From Jonesiaceae bacterium BS-20 (lineage in GTDB: Bacteria > Actinomycetota > Actinomycetes > Actinomycetales > Cellulomonadaceae), in contig CP146203.1 in NCBI GenBank assembly GCA_039995105.1, positions 3,286,001 to 3,350,000 on the forward strand: a stretch of 64,000 nt of DNA. Reading direction: 5' to 3'. Position 1 is the first letter of the stretch. Each line of letters starts with the position of its first letter. Made by a program: the position numbers and the translations under genes. Of this stretch, positions 1-7,871 are shown in pieces. Below the pieces are notes generated by a model, which saw nothing but the letters and a program-made list of their open reading frames with translations, searched no databases and was not told where the DNA came from.

Positions 1-812
1 TTGCGGTCCATTATTGGCAACAGTGGGTTAACCACTTCGGTGAGTATCGCATCGGTTGCAACCGAACGTACAGCGGGGTCTCCACCGGACACGTCCACCA
101 TTCTGATGAGCTGGTAAATACCCGTGTCGATGTCACCCGTGCGGAAGGAAGCTGTAGCGATGATGCCATGGACCTCAGCTGGCAGTCTGATCCCGTGCGA
201 GTACGCACGTGCCTCAAGCGTTTGGATCTCTGCCATGGCCCCGGATGCTAGTGCAAATCGAGCACGCGCCCGCCACCCTTCCGCGTTATTTGGCTGTGCA
301 GTGAGTGCGTCCAGGGTCACAGCATCCGCTAGTGCAAAGACGTGATGTTTGAGCTGTCCGGAGTAATCACGCAGGATTTCTGAGAGTGTAAGCGCAAGAA
401 TGAGCAGGACCTCGGGGTCGCTCCCCCAACGTTCCATGGCCTTTTGCGCTACAGCGAGTACGTTGGCAATATCGCCTTGCAAGAGGAACGCTGCTAGTTG
501 CTCGGCAAGCTCTGCTGCGTTCTGCGGCTCACCAACAACCTTGAACCCCCCATCACTGGTGTGCACGATGGGGGCATCGGGGAATTCGCCGTCTTCAAGA
601 AGTTTTGAGAGTTTTTGGATCCAATCTTTGACCGTTTGTGCTACTTCACGGCCACCCGGTCCGTTTGCACGCTTGCCCCAGAATTGCCTCTTGGCCTTGA
701 TGTTCTTGAAGAGATCGCTCTCGGGCTGCGGAGGAATCCCAAAATATTCGAGGATGTCCGCTTTTGCATAGCTTTTTGGCTCTGCAATACTGAGGTAAGG
801 CTCGCCCGCCAT
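1..812 (-). CDS. J-like/TPR-like protein of chaperone operon (partial, runs off left edge)
   Basis: The frame starts with ATG at 812, directly after the Hsp70 stop (TAA then ATG with no gap), and stays open to base 1, so at least 270 residues are encoded and the C-terminus is missing. Residues about 18-75 look like a J-domain core: a first helix with EYFGIPP, a second basic helix with KAKRQFWGKRAN, then a third helix with DWIQKLSKLLED. The HPD motif that makes a classical J-domain stimulate Hsp70 is absent; RANGP sits at the turn. The rest is Ala/Leu-rich helical sequence with TPR-like character (for example PNNAEGWRARARFALASG). Last visible gene of the operon. A co-chaperone or scaffold role for the adjacent Hsp70 is inferred from position; the J-like assignment is by eye. 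Confidence 0.7.
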   Translation of the reverse strand, partial: MAGEPYLSIAEPKSYAKADILEYFGIPPQPESDLFKNIKAKRQFWGKRANGPGGREVAQTVKDWIQKLSKLLEDGEFPDAPIVHTSDGGFKVVGEPQNAAELAEQLAAFLLQGDIANVLAVAQKAMERWGSDPEVLLILALTLSEILRDYSGQLKHHVFALADAVTLDALTAQPNNAEGWRARARFALASGAMAEIQTLEARAYSHGIRLPAEVHGIIATASFRTGDIDTGIYQLIRMVDVSGGDPAVRSVATDAILTEVVNPLLPIMDR

Positions 813-2342
813 TTACTGGACGCCCTTTCCAGCAATATATTCACGGGCTTCGCGTAGTTGGTCCACGGACCGGCTACCCTCGCGGTTGAGTCGAACTTCA
901 CCGATGAGTGCTTCAGTTTCGCCGTCAAATGCGAGCAGTTCGACGATCTGTTCCTCGGTGTATGAGATTTGAATGCGGATCGGGTGCCCCTTAGGCACAG
1001 CCCTGCCAAAGCTGGCCTCACCGGTTCCGAGCTCACGGCAGTAACCGAGATCTGTGTCGTCGCCCTCGTTGATCCGCAGGAATACATCGGTCTGTCCATC
1101 AGATGCGGCGTAAAAAGTCTCGCTGGCAACTGCCGGAACTTGCGTACCGGCGGAAACTACGATGCTGTTTACTTCTTGATCATTGGAGTTGTTGACGGTG
1201 ATACCGAGTCCATGCGAAGCAATGTCGGTTGGCACTGAAAGTGCGGCAAGCTGAGAGCGTGGATCGACTTCTCCGCCGACCTTAGTAGCGAGAATCGAAG
1301 CCCCACGTGCTACATCTTCGTCAAGATTCTTAGAGAACAGGAGCTCTTTGTTGAACATCTTCTTCAGTAGCTCTGCGAACACGGGTATGCGGGCTGAACC
1401 ACCCATCATCAGCACGGTGTCGATCTCGTCTTTTGAAAAACCGGACTCGTCGAGGGTGATCTCAACCATGTCGGAAACATCTTCGATGGTGTCCGTGAGA
1501 GCTGCTTCAAACTCGTCGCGGGTGAGAGTGAACATGAATGGCCGTGAGCCGGTCTGTAGCGGACGGCTGACGCTACTCACGGAGGAGAGCTCTTTTTTGA
1601 TTTCCTCCGCTTTGTCACGAGCATCCGCGAACATCCAATCCTCTGCGAGGATATCTACTCCGAGCTCGGTCTGCGCCCGTTCTGCCATGATGCTGATGAT
1701 TGCAGAATCGAAGTCAGCGCCTCCGAGCTGATGGTTTCCACCGGTTGATTTCACTGTCATCTCACCGTCAGGCTCAACCGTCATTACGGTGACATCGAAA
1801 GTGCCACCGCCCAAGTCGAAGACTAGAACGTTGGTGCCCCGGGCATCGGAGTCGACCCCGTGCGCGAGTGCGGCAGCCGTTGGCTCGTTGATGATTCGAA
1901 TCAAAGGTAGGCCAGCAATTTCTGCAGCCTCTCGTGTGGCTGCCCGCTCTGGTTCTCCAAAATATGCTGGCACGGTGACAATTGCACCGGTCACTGGTTC
2001 ACCGAGTGCCTCTTCTGCGGTAGCCATCATCTTCTTGAGTACCAGGGAGGATAGCTCTTCAGGCCGCCAAATCTTGCCGTCTACAGAGAAATTGCTTCCG
2101 TCTGCGAGGAAGGTATCCTCACCAATGCCTCGCTTGAAGAGCATTGCGACACGGCTAGGCTCCATCACAGCCATTGATTTTGCTCGCTGTCCGACGACGA
2201 CGTTGCCGGTTGGATCGAAGTAAACTACCGAGGGTACAAGGCGTGATCCATCACGTCCCGCAAGGGTGCTGGTGATACCCATGGAATCAGTTGCGGCCAC
2301 TGCCGAGTTTGTTGAGCCAAGGTCAATTCCGATAATGGTCAT
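813..2342 (-). CDS. Hsp70-family (DnaK-like) ATPase lacking the helical lid
   Basis: A 509-residue Hsp70. Near the N-terminus is the phosphate-1 motif GIDLGSTNSAVA; in the middle are INEPTAAALAHG and VFDLGGGTFDVTV; near residue 315 is the adenosine motif MMGGSARIPVF. A beta-rich substrate-binding segment follows (about 370-490), but the protein ends soon after, some 100 residues short of DnaK, so the alpha-helical lid and C-terminal tail are missing. It overlaps the GrpE-like gene by 4 nt and abuts the J-like gene, implying coupled translation. This is unlikely to be the housekeeping DnaK, because it lacks the lid and sits with membrane and small helical proteins. Known for the family: ATP-driven client binding. 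Inferred: a dedicated chaperone for the products of this operon. Confidence 0.93.
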   Translation of the reverse strand: MTIIGIDLGSTNSAVAATDSMGITSTLAGRDGSRLVPSVVYFDPTGNVVVGQRAKSMAVMEPSRVAMLFKRGIGEDTFLADGSNFSVDGKIWRPEELSSLVLKKMMATAEEALGEPVTGAIVTVPAYFGEPERAATREAAEIAGLPLIRIINEPTAAALAHGVDSDARGTNVLVFDLGGGTFDVTVMTVEPDGEMTVKSTGGNHQLGGADFDSAIISIMAERAQTELGVDILAEDWMFADARDKAEEIKKELSSVSSVSRPLQTGSRPFMFTLTRDEFEAALTDTIEDVSDMVEITLDESGFSKDEIDTVLMMGGSARIPVFAELLKKMFNKELLFSKNLDEDVARGASILATKVGGEVDPRSQLAALSVPTDIASHGLGITVNNSNDQEVNSIVVSAGTQVPAVASETFYAASDGQTDVFLRINEGDDTDLGYCRELGTGEASFGRAVPKGHPIRIQISYTEEQIVELLAFDGETEALIGEVRLNREGSRSVDQLREAREYIAGKGVQ

Positions 2343-2860
2343 GGTGCTATCTGTGTCTCTCTCGTAATTTCGACGATCGGTTTGCGTAGCGGAACCGTTT
2401 CAATACGTAGGCCTGGGCGCTTGCACTGTGAAACGACGAATCGATCGCCGTTTCCGGTCACCGCCACAACTTCTACTTCTTCAATGTCCACGATCTCACC
2501 CACTAGCCCGTACTCAGTGACACCGGCCTGAAAGATCAGACTCTCTAGGTGTTCGAGAAGGTATCGATCTGCACCTTGGGGGTTAGAACGCAGCATCAGC
2601 ACTGCCTCGTGAATCCCCGTAATGAGCGGCCAGTCGTGCCACGCGCGCGCTACTTTTTGAGCGCTGCGAAGCTGTGTTTGCATCTCGTCGAAATACCTAT
2701 TTCTCTTTAACGCATCGACAAGTGGTTGCATCAGCTGGTCAACGTCAGCTTTGATCTGAGTTATGTCGCGTTCGACATTGCCGAGGAGCGTGGCAACTTC
2801 TTCTGGTGTCTGAGGACCACTGGGCGTAGCAGCATCACTGGGGTTGATCTTGGGGCTCAT
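2339..2860 (-). CDS. GrpE-like nucleotide-exchange factor
   Basis: A 173-residue protein with the GrpE layout: a long N-terminal helical part (residues about 20-115, with ITQIKADVDQLMQPLVDAL), then a small beta-rich C-terminal domain ending in CKRPGLRIETVPLRKPIVEI. This resembles the closing strand of GrpE, where a Gly-Tyr-x-Leu segment precedes the final valine-rich strand. It overlaps its neighbours by 4 nt on both sides, starting inside the membrane-protein stop and ending inside the Hsp70 start. GrpE releases ADP from Hsp70, and placement directly before an Hsp70 gene fits that role. The sequence is divergent, so the family call rests on overall layout and context. Confidence 0.65.
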   Translation of the reverse strand: MSPKINPSDAATPSGPQTPEEVATLLGNVERDITQIKADVDQLMQPLVDALKRNRYFDEMQTQLRSAQKVARAWHDWPLITGIHEAVLMLRSNPQGADRYLLEHLESLIFQAGVTEYGLVGEIVDIEEVEVVAVTGNGDRFVVSQCKRPGLRIETVPLRKPIVEITRETQIAP

Positions 2861-3585
2861 AGGGCTGACTGCCCGGTGTTGGTAGGTGCTGGCTGGGCGA
2901 CTAGCCCGGCGAAGCGAGCGGGTAACTTGGGCGGTTCGAAAGCGCCAAGTACTTTATTCATCACGAGGAGAGCGGACGCACCCCGAAAGGTCAGTGTCAA
3001 CTGCGATCCGTCCTGAATTTGAACTGCTTTAACTTCAATGCGTGAAGCTACCCACTTTTTGAATATTGCCTCTACGAGAAATGCCAGTAGGAGCGGCACC
3101 ACGAAGAAGAATAGAAAGCTGATGTACGCAGTGGCAGCCAATATGAAGCCAATGAGTAGTCCAACCCAGCCGAAGATCGCGGAAAACCCGGTGATCATGA
3201 TGGCGATGTTCCAAGGCACCTGCACAAAACTCTTGAGTAGCTGGCTGCCTCCTTTTGGCAGCCACTCCTCACCTACAAACTGATTTGGCTGGTCGCCCGG
3301 TTGTACCTCAAAGGTGCCGGATGGCCAGCCGACCATGTGGTCTTCGGCAGCCCAGATTGCCTGTCCGGCGGAACGAATAGCCCAGCTAGGAGTTACTCCC
3401 TTGAGGTTGACTGTCTTTGTGATTGAGACTGCGTAGCGCGCAACGAGGAGTAGCGCGACGCCGACCAACGCAACGATGAAGAAAGCTTTTGTCATGCGCG
3501 AGTAATCGAAGTGCGGGACGTAAAGAATCGTTCCGTAGATCAGAATAATTAGCGCGGATATTGCGCCTACTGCCAACTTACCCAC
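2857..3585 (-). CDS. Four-helix integral membrane protein of chaperone operon
   Basis: A 242-residue protein from a GTG start at 3585, with a good ribosome binding site (TAGGAG, 8 nt before). Two transmembrane helices lie at the N-terminus (about 4-24 and 33-51). A roughly 65-residue soluble segment follows, then two more closely spaced helices (about 126-170, very rich in Phe/Leu/Ala). The C-terminal ~65 residues are soluble and end in a Pro/Ala-rich tail. I do not recognise the family. It sits between the two small helical proteins and the GrpE-like gene, so it could anchor a chaperone complex at the membrane or serve in export of the small proteins; both are inference. Confidence 0.8.
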   Translation of the reverse strand: MGKLAVGAISALIILIYGTILYVPHFDYSRMTKAFFIVALVGVALLLVARYAVSITKTVNLKGVTPSWAIRSAGQAIWAAEDHMVGWPSGTFEVQPGDQPNQFVGEEWLPKGGSQLLKSFVQVPWNIAIMITGFSAIFGWVGLLIGFILAATAYISFLFFFVVPLLLAFLVEAIFKKWVASRIEVKAVQIQDGSQLTLTFRGASALLVMNKVLGAFEPPKLPARFAGLVAQPAPTNTGQSAL

Positions 3586-3634
3586 GAGGGTGTACTCCTA
3601 ATAATTGTAGAATCTTGGTGAGTGGGTAAATCGG

Positions 3635-3895
3635 CTAACGTGACCGTGCGTAGGCCTCAAGGGACGCGATGGTTCTATTCACAGCTTCTTGTGCTCTTGT
3701 CGCACTCTGGCTTGCCTTTGCAATTTTTCCAGCGACTTCTTGCTCGACGCTGGTGTCTGACCCGCGAAGGATATCCTCAGCCTTTGCCTTCTGAGAGTCG
3801 AAGACGGCGCTTGCATCCGTGAGTTTTGCGGCTGATTCGCTCAGAGCTTTTGCGAGGGCTGCGGCCCCTTTTTTTATTTCACCAACGCTTACCAA
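3635..3895 (-). CDS. Small helical protein, WXG100-sized (paralogue B)
   Basis: An 86-residue, almost wholly alpha-helical, Ala/Lys/Ser-rich protein with no signal peptide, no membrane segment and no WXG motif. Pattern: a helix of about 35 residues, a short turn containing ILRGSDTS, then a second helix of about 40 residues, which suggests a helical hairpin. It aligns along its whole length with the preceding 85-residue protein (V-S-V-x-E-(I/L)-K at the start, G-(S/T)-(D/G) at the turn, A-x-x-Y-A near the end), so the two are a duplicated pair. The TTG start at 3895 is chosen because it makes the N-termini of the pair match; the ribosome binding site is weak. Size and pairing recall ESX/WXG100 substrates, but this is structural analogy only. 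Confidence 0.7.
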   Translation of the reverse strand: MVSVGEIKKGAAALAKALSESAAKLTDASAVFDSQKAKAEDILRGSDTSVEQEVAGKIAKASQSATRAQEAVNRTIASLEAYARSR

Positions 3896-3925
3896 CTGTC
3901 ACACCGTTCATCTAGTTTTGGAGAC

Positions 3926-4183
3926 TCAGAGTTGAGCCGCGTAGTTCTCAGCAGCACGCTGAGCATCATCCATGTCTTTTTTTGCGTCCGCAACGGCGTT
4001 GAGCGCCTCTGCAATTGAGGCGGCGGTCGTAGCGTCTGTGCCGTGACCCGTGCCATCTAGTACTTGTCGCATTTTTTCGCCGCGACCAGAGAGTTCTTGG
4101 TGGGACTTATTCAGTGCTTCGCCGCTACGTTGCGCTTCATTTGCCACACGCATTACCGCATCTTTGAGTTCGCGTACGCTCAC
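3926..4183 (-). CDS. Small helical protein, WXG100-sized (paralogue A), first gene of operon
   Basis: An 85-residue helical protein starting with GTG at 4183; AGGGGG lies 7 nt upstream as a strong ribosome binding site. Residues 1-38 and 50-84 are predicted helices separated by a glycine-rich turn (DGTGHGTD). It is related to the next gene. It has no cysteine, no signal peptide and no WXG motif. As the first gene of a six-gene co-directional operon it is likely the most translated product, which fits a structural or secreted client rather than an enzyme. Function unknown. Confidence 0.75.
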   Translation of the reverse strand: MSVRELKDAVMRVANEAQRSGEALNKSHQELSGRGEKMRQVLDGTGHGTDATTAASIAEALNAVADAKKDMDDAQRAAENYAAQL

Positions 4184-4628
4184 TTAGTCCCCCTGACACT
4201 AAAATGTATATAGTTATAAGCGAACCAAACTTACCCGCGCGATAAATTAAAGTCAATTCAGATATTGTTGCAGATAAAAACGACTTTTAGAGTTCCGGTG
4301 AGTTGTTGTCTGAATGACAACTGGATGCTGACTGAATGTCGATTGGACAGAGTTGTGTTATTGATGATTTCGCGTTTGTGAATGTGCGTCGGTGTGGTCT
4401 GGAAAGCTTTGATTTGTTACAAAATCAAAAATTTGTGCAAGCATAAAATTACGGAATTTTGGCGAACCCAAGTGGCCCGCGAGCCAGTCGAAAATTCACC
4501 TTGTTCTCCAGTGTTCGTATAGCCAACATTCGGGTCCAGATGTGCGCCTGTAAAGCCGTCCCAAAATAGCTGAACTGCCCGATGATGTGCACCAAAACGA
4601 ACAAACTTATTGAGAGTAGGGAGTTCGC
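4184..4628. other. AT-rich intergenic region between divergent genes
   Basis: About 445 bases without a gene. The part next to the chaperone operon is clearly richer in A/T than its surroundings (several TATA-like stretches near 4205-4220, and A/T runs around 4415-4460), as expected for a promoter region read leftwards. No clear -35/-10 pair, operator palindrome or RNA element could be fixed. The last 20 bases before 4629 hold GGGAG, the ribosome binding site of the broken aquaporin gene. Confidence 0.5.
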
Positions 4629-5159
4629 ATGGATAGCACTATGGCATCCTGTCTAGCAGCGGAATTTCTTGGCACGGCAGTCTTGGCCTTTGGTGGCTGT
4701 GGTGCCGCCATCTTCTCCGCAAAAGTCCTCGTCGACGTTGACGGCAGCACAATCAACATGGGCATCGGTTTCCTATGCGTTGCTTCCGGCTTTGCGTCCA
4801 ACGGATACGGCGAGCGTTCGCCTGACGGCTAAAGCATGGCATCCGCACTGATCGCCGAGATCATCTGGACGGCCATCTTCCTCTGTGTCATTTTAGGGGT
4901 CACAGACGAACGTGCACCAAAGAGCTTTGCTGGTCTTGCGATTGGTCTATCTCTGACGTTGATTCACCTGGTCGCGATCCTGATCACGAACACCTCCGTC
5001 AACCCTGCCCGTTCGCTTGGCGTTGCATGGTTTGCCGGCCCCGAGGCGCTCGGACAGGTTTGGCTATTTATCCTTGCTCCGCTGATTGGTGCCGCAATTG
5101 CAGGCTTGAGTTACCAAGTCCTCTTTGGTGATAAGCGTGCCGCCGTTGGCGCTCACTAA
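4629..5159 (+). pseudogene. aqpZ: Aquaporin Z pseudogene (internal deletion plus nonsense codon)
   Basis: The first part starts with ATG after GGGAG and reads as the N-terminal helix of an aquaporin (EFLGTAVLAFGGCGAAIF). At MGIGF it jumps to GFASNGYGERSPDG, which in AqpZ lies some 85-90 residues further on; the lost piece contains helices 2-3 and the first NPA pore motif. A TAA then stops the frame at 4830, where the family has Gly-Tyr-Ser (Tyr codon to TAA). The same frame reopens at once ([12 protein letters not shown]) and runs to 5159 with the second pore motif intact ([11 protein letters not shown]). Two independent lesions make an active channel impossible. Confidence 0.88.
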
Positions 5160-5208
5160 TAGGAGTTTTGTTGAGCTCGCGGGCATAGTCCATGGATAGT
5201 ATTGGCGC

Positions 5209-5559
5209 ATGAATTTAGAGACTTCAACCGATCCCCGCACTATTTCCTTGGACGGACGGACTTTTCGTGGGATCGAGAACTCTGCAACCGGGGACGTTGG
5301 ACAAGCCACCATGTTCACCTGTCACCAAGACGACGACGTCATTTGGGCGGAGTATTCGGGTGGTGGGGTACTACGCGGCTACCTCGTGGGTACCCGCAGC
5401 GCTGAGAAACTCAACTTTCGCTAGGCACACCTCGGCGCAAACAAGCAAACTTCAACCGGGGTGTGTGAATCGATTATTGAAGTTCTCGGCGATGGCCGGG
5501 TACGGTTCCATGAGTCCTGGGCTTGGGAGTCCCGGCCTAGGTTCGGGCCGTCTAAGTGA
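5209..5559 (+). pseudogene. Small beta-rich family often labelled 'N-acetylglutamate synthase' (nonsense codon)
   Basis: Reads MNLETSTDP then DGRTFRGIENSATGDVG, followed by VIWAEYSGGGVLRGYLVGT, the typical core of a ~110-residue family that databases often mislabel as N-acetylglutamate synthase. A TAG at 5422-5424 interrupts it exactly where the family has Arg-Tyr. After the stop the same frame continues as the family's C-terminal half (STGVCESIIEVLGDGRVRFH, ESWAWES) to a TGA at 5557. A single Tyr-to-stop substitution explains the break. Biochemical role of the family is not established as far as I know. Confidence 0.75.
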
Positions 5560-5560
5560 A

Positions 5561-5953
5561 CTACTTTGCTTGGAGGTCTTGGATAAACGTGTTGGCCCTA
5601 CTGAGGTTCAAAGCCAGCTTCTCGCGCTTTGCTTGAGCTTGCGTAATAAAGTCTTGCAACTTTGCGCGGGCTTCCGAGTTGGTCTTGTCCGTTGCTAGTG
5701 CGTCGACGGTATCCAGTAGTTCGCCCATTTCCTCAAGTGAGAATCCCAGCGGCTTCATGGAACGGATCACCAGCATCCGTTGCAGGTCCAAGTCCGTGTA
5801 GATCCGGAAGCCCCCTTCGCTGCGCGTGGTTGCAGGGAGCAGGCCAACCTCATCGTAGTGACGGATGGTGCGCTGGGACAGGCCCGTGGCATCGGCAAGT
5901 TCCCCAATACGCATGGTCCGTCCGTCGGCTGTGGGGCGTTGGATGTCAGTCAT
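5561..5953 (-). CDS. MerR-family transcriptional regulator
   Basis: A 130-residue MerR protein. The start is ATG at 5953 because AGGAGA lies a few bases upstream and the family signature follows soon after: RIGELADATGLSQRTIRHYD, then EVGLLPATTRSEGGFRIY. The C-terminal half is one long dimerisation helix (LDTVDAL to the end) with no cysteine ligand motif, so a metal sensor like MerR or CueR is unlikely. It is divergent from the SulP permease gene and an operator-like inverted repeat lies between them, so it probably controls itself and possibly that transporter. The effector is unknown. Confidence 0.9.
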   Translation of the reverse strand: MTDIQRPTADGRTMRIGELADATGLSQRTIRHYDEVGLLPATTRSEGGFRIYTDLDLQRMLVIRSMKPLGFSLEEMGELLDTVDALATDKTNSEARAKLQDFITQAQAKREKLALNLSRANTFIQDLQAK

Positions 5954-5982
5954 GGGGTCTCCTGTTTCCTCGACTCTCAACT

Positions 5983-6002
5983 CTACCTTCACGTTAAGGT
6001 AG
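5983..6002. promoter_or_regulatory. MerR-type operator (7-bp arms, 6-bp spacer)
   Basis: A perfect inverted repeat CTACCTT - 6 bases - AAGGTAG. Arms of this form (ACCTT...AAGGT) are typical of MerR-family operators set between -35 and -10. It lies 30 bases upstream of the merR start and 126 upstream of the permease gene, so autoregulation is the safest reading. Confidence 0.7.
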
Positions 6003-6127
6003 GGTTGGTTCTGTTCAGTCCGCCTTCGGGCCAAAACATACCGTGCCCGGATGCAAAATTTGGCTGCACAGACCCACATCATTTCATACGCTCGAGTGCT
6101 CTCAACACTTCTTGAACGGAGCCATTC

Positions 6128-7636
6128 ATGGCCACGGCTGAACACCAATTGCTTGCACCACAGGAACGACAATCGCTGCTCCGGACCCTCAAATCACCGC
6201 GGTTGCTGAAGACCGAGGTCCTGGGTGGACTGGTTGTGGCGTTGGCCTTGATCCCAGAGGCTATTGCCTTCTCCATCACCGCTGGCGTTGACCCACGAGT
6301 TGGATTGTTCGCGTTGTTTACGATGGCAGTTTCTATCGCCTTCTTGGGTGGCCGTCCGGCAATGATCTCTGCAGCGACGGGAGCCGTTGCCCTAGTTATT
6401 GCTCCGCTGATGAGAAGTCACGGTATGGACTACCTTATTGCCGCGGTTATCTTGGCTGGTATTTTCCAGATTGTTCTTGCTCTGCTGGGTGTGGCCAAGC
6501 TGATGCGGTTCATTCCCCGTCAGGTCATGGTGGGGTTTGTTAATGCTCTGGCAATCTTGGTCTTCATGTCCCAAGTCCCAGAGCTCCTCGGGGTTTCCTG
6601 GCTGGTTTACCCGCTTACGGCCTTGGGTCTTTTGATTGTGTTTGGCCTACCCCGTCTTACAACGGTTGTCCCCGCGCCACTGGTCGCGATCGTGGTGTTG
6701 ACGCTGATTACGGTATTTGCATCACTGACTGTCCCCACTGTCGGGGACAAGGGAGAACTGCCGAGCAGCCTGCCAAGCCTCTTTTTGCCAAACGTCCCGC
6801 TCAGCCTTGAGACCTTGAAGATTCTCTTCCCCTATGCGATCGCTATGGCCTTCGTTGGTCTGCTCGAATCGCTGATGACCGCAAAACTTGTCGATGACAT
6901 CACCGACACCCGCTCCAACAAGACCCGTGAATCTTGGGGCCAAGGGGCAGCCAACATCATCACCGGTTTCTTTGGGGGCATTGGCGGATGCGCCATGATT
7001 GGCCAGACCATGATCAACGTCAAAGTATCTGGCGCGCGTACCCGCATCTCAACCTTCTTGGCTGGAGTATTCCTACTGATCCTCGTGGTTGCGCTGGGTG
7101 ACATTGTGGCGCTCATACCGATGGCTGCGCTGGTAGCGGTGATGATCTTTGTATCGGTGGCAACCTTTGATTGGCACAGCATCATGCCGGCTACGCTGCG
7201 GATGATGCCTAAGAGCGAAACCGCAGTCATGCTTGCAACCGTCATTGTTACCGTCTGGACCCAGAATCTGGCCATTGGAGTAGGCGTTGGTGTGCTGACC
7301 GCGATGGTTCTCTTTGCCAACCGCGTTGCTCACTTGGTTACCGTGGAACGACACATTGTTGAGCTCTTTGGGGAACCCATTGCCAAGTATGAGGTCAACG
7401 GTGAACTGTTCTTTGCATCCTCCAACGACTTATACACGCAGTTTAACTACGTGGAAGATCCCGCCCACGTTGTTATAGATCCCTATAACTCGCACCTGTG
7501 GGACGCCTCCACAATCGCCGCGTTGGACGCCATCACTGTTAAGTATGCGAGGTATGGCAAGAAGGTTGAGATTGAGGGGCTCAACACAGCGAGCCTGAAG
7601 ATGCGTGATCGAATGTCTGGCAATCTAGGGGCATGA
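6128..7636 (+). CDS. SulP/SLC26-family anion permease with STAS domain
   Basis: A 502-residue transporter starting with ATG after GGAG. The N-terminal 400 residues are mostly transmembrane, with the SulP signature at residues 35-60 (LALIPEAIAFSITAGVDP) and Gly-rich helices such as GGIGGCAMIGQTMIN. The cytosolic C-terminus (about 410-500) is a short STAS domain (GELFFASSNDLYTQF, then HVVIDPYNSHLWDASTIAAL). SulP proteins move sulfate, bicarbonate or other anions by proton or sodium coupling; the substrate cannot be read from sequence. It is divergent from a MerR regulator. No lesion is visible although it lies in a region rich in broken genes. Confidence 0.9.
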   Translation: MATAEHQLLAPQERQSLLRTLKSPRLLKTEVLGGLVVALALIPEAIAFSITAGVDPRVGLFALFTMAVSIAFLGGRPAMISAATGAVALVIAPLMRSHGMDYLIAAVILAGIFQIVLALLGVAKLMRFIPRQVMVGFVNALAILVFMSQVPELLGVSWLVYPLTALGLLIVFGLPRLTTVVPAPLVAIVVLTLITVFASLTVPTVGDKGELPSSLPSLFLPNVPLSLETLKILFPYAIAMAFVGLLESLMTAKLVDDITDTRSNKTRESWGQGAANIITGFFGGIGGCAMIGQTMINVKVSGARTRISTFLAGVFLLILVVALGDIVALIPMAALVAVMIFVSVATFDWHSIMPATLRMMPKSETAVMLATVIVTVWTQNLAIGVGVGVLTAMVLFANRVAHLVTVERHIVELFGEPIAKYEVNGELFFASSNDLYTQFNYVEDPAHVVIDPYNSHLWDASTIAALDAITVKYARYGKKVEIEGLNTASLKMRDRMSGNLGA

Positions 7637-7871
7637 AAGTAGCGGACCGGCGCCTAGGGCTGAGACTGCATTCTTCCTTGCCGTTGCCGCACCGGTTCTC
7701 CTACGCCACCAAGTAGGGCCTACTGATCCATTGCTGGCGCCGCAGCCCTTATGGCAAGTGCTGATCTTAGGCATTGTAAGTACTGTTTATGGGATCTTGT
7801 GCACCGTTGTCGCTGGTGGGGAGCATCGGAATCCTCACCATGGAGGGTAATCGGGAGATCGCCTGCCGCGG

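Noticed and set aside
7637-7871. A plus-strand open frame after the SulP gene with hydrophobic text (PLWQVLILGIVSTVYGIL).
   Set aside because: It may be another transporter remnant (LysE-like), but no start and no clear family match; too weak to list as a gene.
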